Under the pieces are notes generated by a model that worked only from the letters and a program-made list of their open reading frames with translations, was not told the DNA's origin and made no database searches. Made by a program: the position numbers and the translations under genes. Below are positions 57,063-57,631 of a stretch of 57,631 nt of DNA, in pieces. Position 1 is the stretch's first letter. The number at the start of each line of letters is the position of its first letter. The stretch comes from Candidatus Kuenenia stuttgartensis (GTDB lineage Bacteria > Planctomycetota > Planctomycetia > Planctomycetales > Planctomycetaceae). The stretch lies in NCBI GenBank assembly GCA_945861465.1, contig CAMAVB010000011.1, forward strand, positions 1 to 57,631. The letters are read 5' to 3'.

Positions 57063-57631
57063 ATGTCTGACGAAATCAACGTCATTGTGGTGAAACGCAA
57101 GGGGCTGAATCTGTACCTGCGTTACATCGACCCGATTGATGGCAAGCGCCGTGAAAAGAACAGCGGCACAACCAGCATGAAAGCGGCTCAGCGAGCTGCA
57201 GGCGAATGGCAAGCCGAACTCAACGCCAGTGGCACTGCATCGCCGGGGTTGATGCGGTGGGACCAATTCCGAGAGGACTTCTCTGAAAACTACCTGGCTC
57301 ACTACAGTCAGGGATACATCACGAACGTCGAAGGTAGTCTGAACGTCATTGAGGAACTGATGAACCCTGACACGTTGGCGAGGATCACAGAAAAGTGGAT
57401 CACTCGTTTTCATTCACTGGCCAGAAAACGCAAAGTTGCGAATGCGACGGTTCGGAAATACTTTCAGCATCTGAACACGGCGATGAAGTGGGCGAAGGAT
57501 CAGGGGTATATCAAAGCCGTCCCGACATTCCCGAAACAGAGTCGCCAGACGAAGAAAGGCGGCAAGCTGATGAAGGGGCGTCCGATCACTGGCGAGGAAT
57601 TCGACCGGATGATTGAAGCCGCCGACAATGA
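57063..57631 (+). CDS. Tyrosine recombinase (integrase), N-terminal part
   Basis: Open to the window edge: at least 189 codons from the ATG at 57063, with GGAG 8 nt before it. The start (INVIVVKRKGLNLYLRYIDP) fits an arm-binding domain, and WDQFREDFSENYLAHYS with ATVRKYFQHLNTAMKWAKDQGYI is the SAM-like core-binding domain of phage-type integrases. The catalytic domain with the R-K-H-R-H-Y residues is beyond the edge; the last residues (GRPITGEEFDRMIEAADN) mark its beginning. It is the natural enzyme for the tRNA-Thr site at 47375, though it lies at the far end of the element. Confidence 0.85.
   Translation, partial: MSDEINVIVVKRKGLNLYLRYIDPIDGKRREKNSGTTSMKAAQRAAGEWQAELNASGTASPGLMRWDQFREDFSENYLAHYSQGYITNVEGSLNVIEELMNPDTLARITEKWITRFHSLARKRKVANATVRKYFQHLNTAMKWAKDQGYIKAVPTFPKQSRQTKKGGKLMKGRPITGEEFDRMIEAADN

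Larger units (their letters stand above)
47375..57631 (+). mobile_element. Integrated element at tRNA-Thr, satellite-like, right end outside the window
   Basis: From the tRNA scar to the window edge every gene reads on the plus strand, many overlap, and the content changes to replication and small HTH proteins with an integrase at the far end. Visible parts: candidate arm sites, three small regulators, primase-helicase, excisionase-like protein, small unknown genes, cargo, integrase. No capsid, portal, large terminase, tail, relaxase or type IV secretion gene is present. This matches the plan of phage satellites or small integrative replicons. Minimum size is 10.26 kb; the attR end and the rest of the integrase are not seen. 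Confidence 0.82.

Overview
The window looks like chromosomal DNA from a planctomycete (order Planctomycetales or close; a Fuerstiella-like bacterium is my best guess, from gene content only). The clearest markers are the adjacent DUF1592-type (planctomycete cytochrome c family) and DUF1552 secreted proteins, a DUF1573 protein, a DUF3179 protein with a CcmH-like tail, weak and variable Shine-Dalgarno use, and many palindromic intergenic repeats. There are two regions: a core chromosome of about 47.3 kb, and at least 10.2 kb of an integrated element that continues past the right edge.

Core, left part (1-25 kb): the end of an unknown gene; metX (methionine synthesis); two planctomycete-type membrane or exported proteins separated by a good terminator; a pgm-pyrC pair on the minus strand; a plus-strand run coaE-rho-ribH-nusB (CoA, transcription termination, riboflavin, antitermination); a small membrane protein; gltB (glutamate synthase large subunit); the DUF1592/DUF1552 pair; ispE; a two-helix membrane protein; and a DHH-family phosphoesterase resembling NrnA.

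Core, middle part (25-47 kb): a nucleoside monophosphate kinase with a long extension; an Rrf2 regulator divergent from tpx; a run tpx-pepP-accB-accC-pfp-hydrolase (peroxide defence, peptide turnover, biotin carboxylase half of acetyl-CoA carboxylase, a PPi-type phosphofructokinase); the DUF3179/CcmH-like protein; DUF1573; hemE-hemG overlapping by 4 bases; a CopZ-like Fe-S/zinc protein; HtrA; an esterase; a STAS protein; nnrD; and an SGNH-Dabb fusion followed by a membrane-anchored glutaredoxin-like protein.

Integrated element (47.37 kb to the window end): the left boundary is a 42-nt 3' fragment of a tRNA-Thr(CGT) gene with the tRNA's own terminator still on the core side. Inside lie inverted and direct copies of AGGTGAATG (possible integrase arm sites), a chain of small, mostly overlapping plus-strand genes (HTH and excisionase-like proteins), an 881-aa primase-helicase, a DUF5681-like small protein, a pentapeptide-repeat membrane protein, a two-gene membrane/zinc-ribbon cassette flanked by a 37-bp duplication, and a tyrosine integrase cut by the window edge. 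No capsid, portal, large terminase, tail or conjugation gene is visible, so this part resembles a phage satellite or small integrative replicon carrying cargo genes, not a full prophage. Several repeat families (a MITE-like element in three places, a duplicated 124-bp palindromic block, a hairpin family) are confined to the core.
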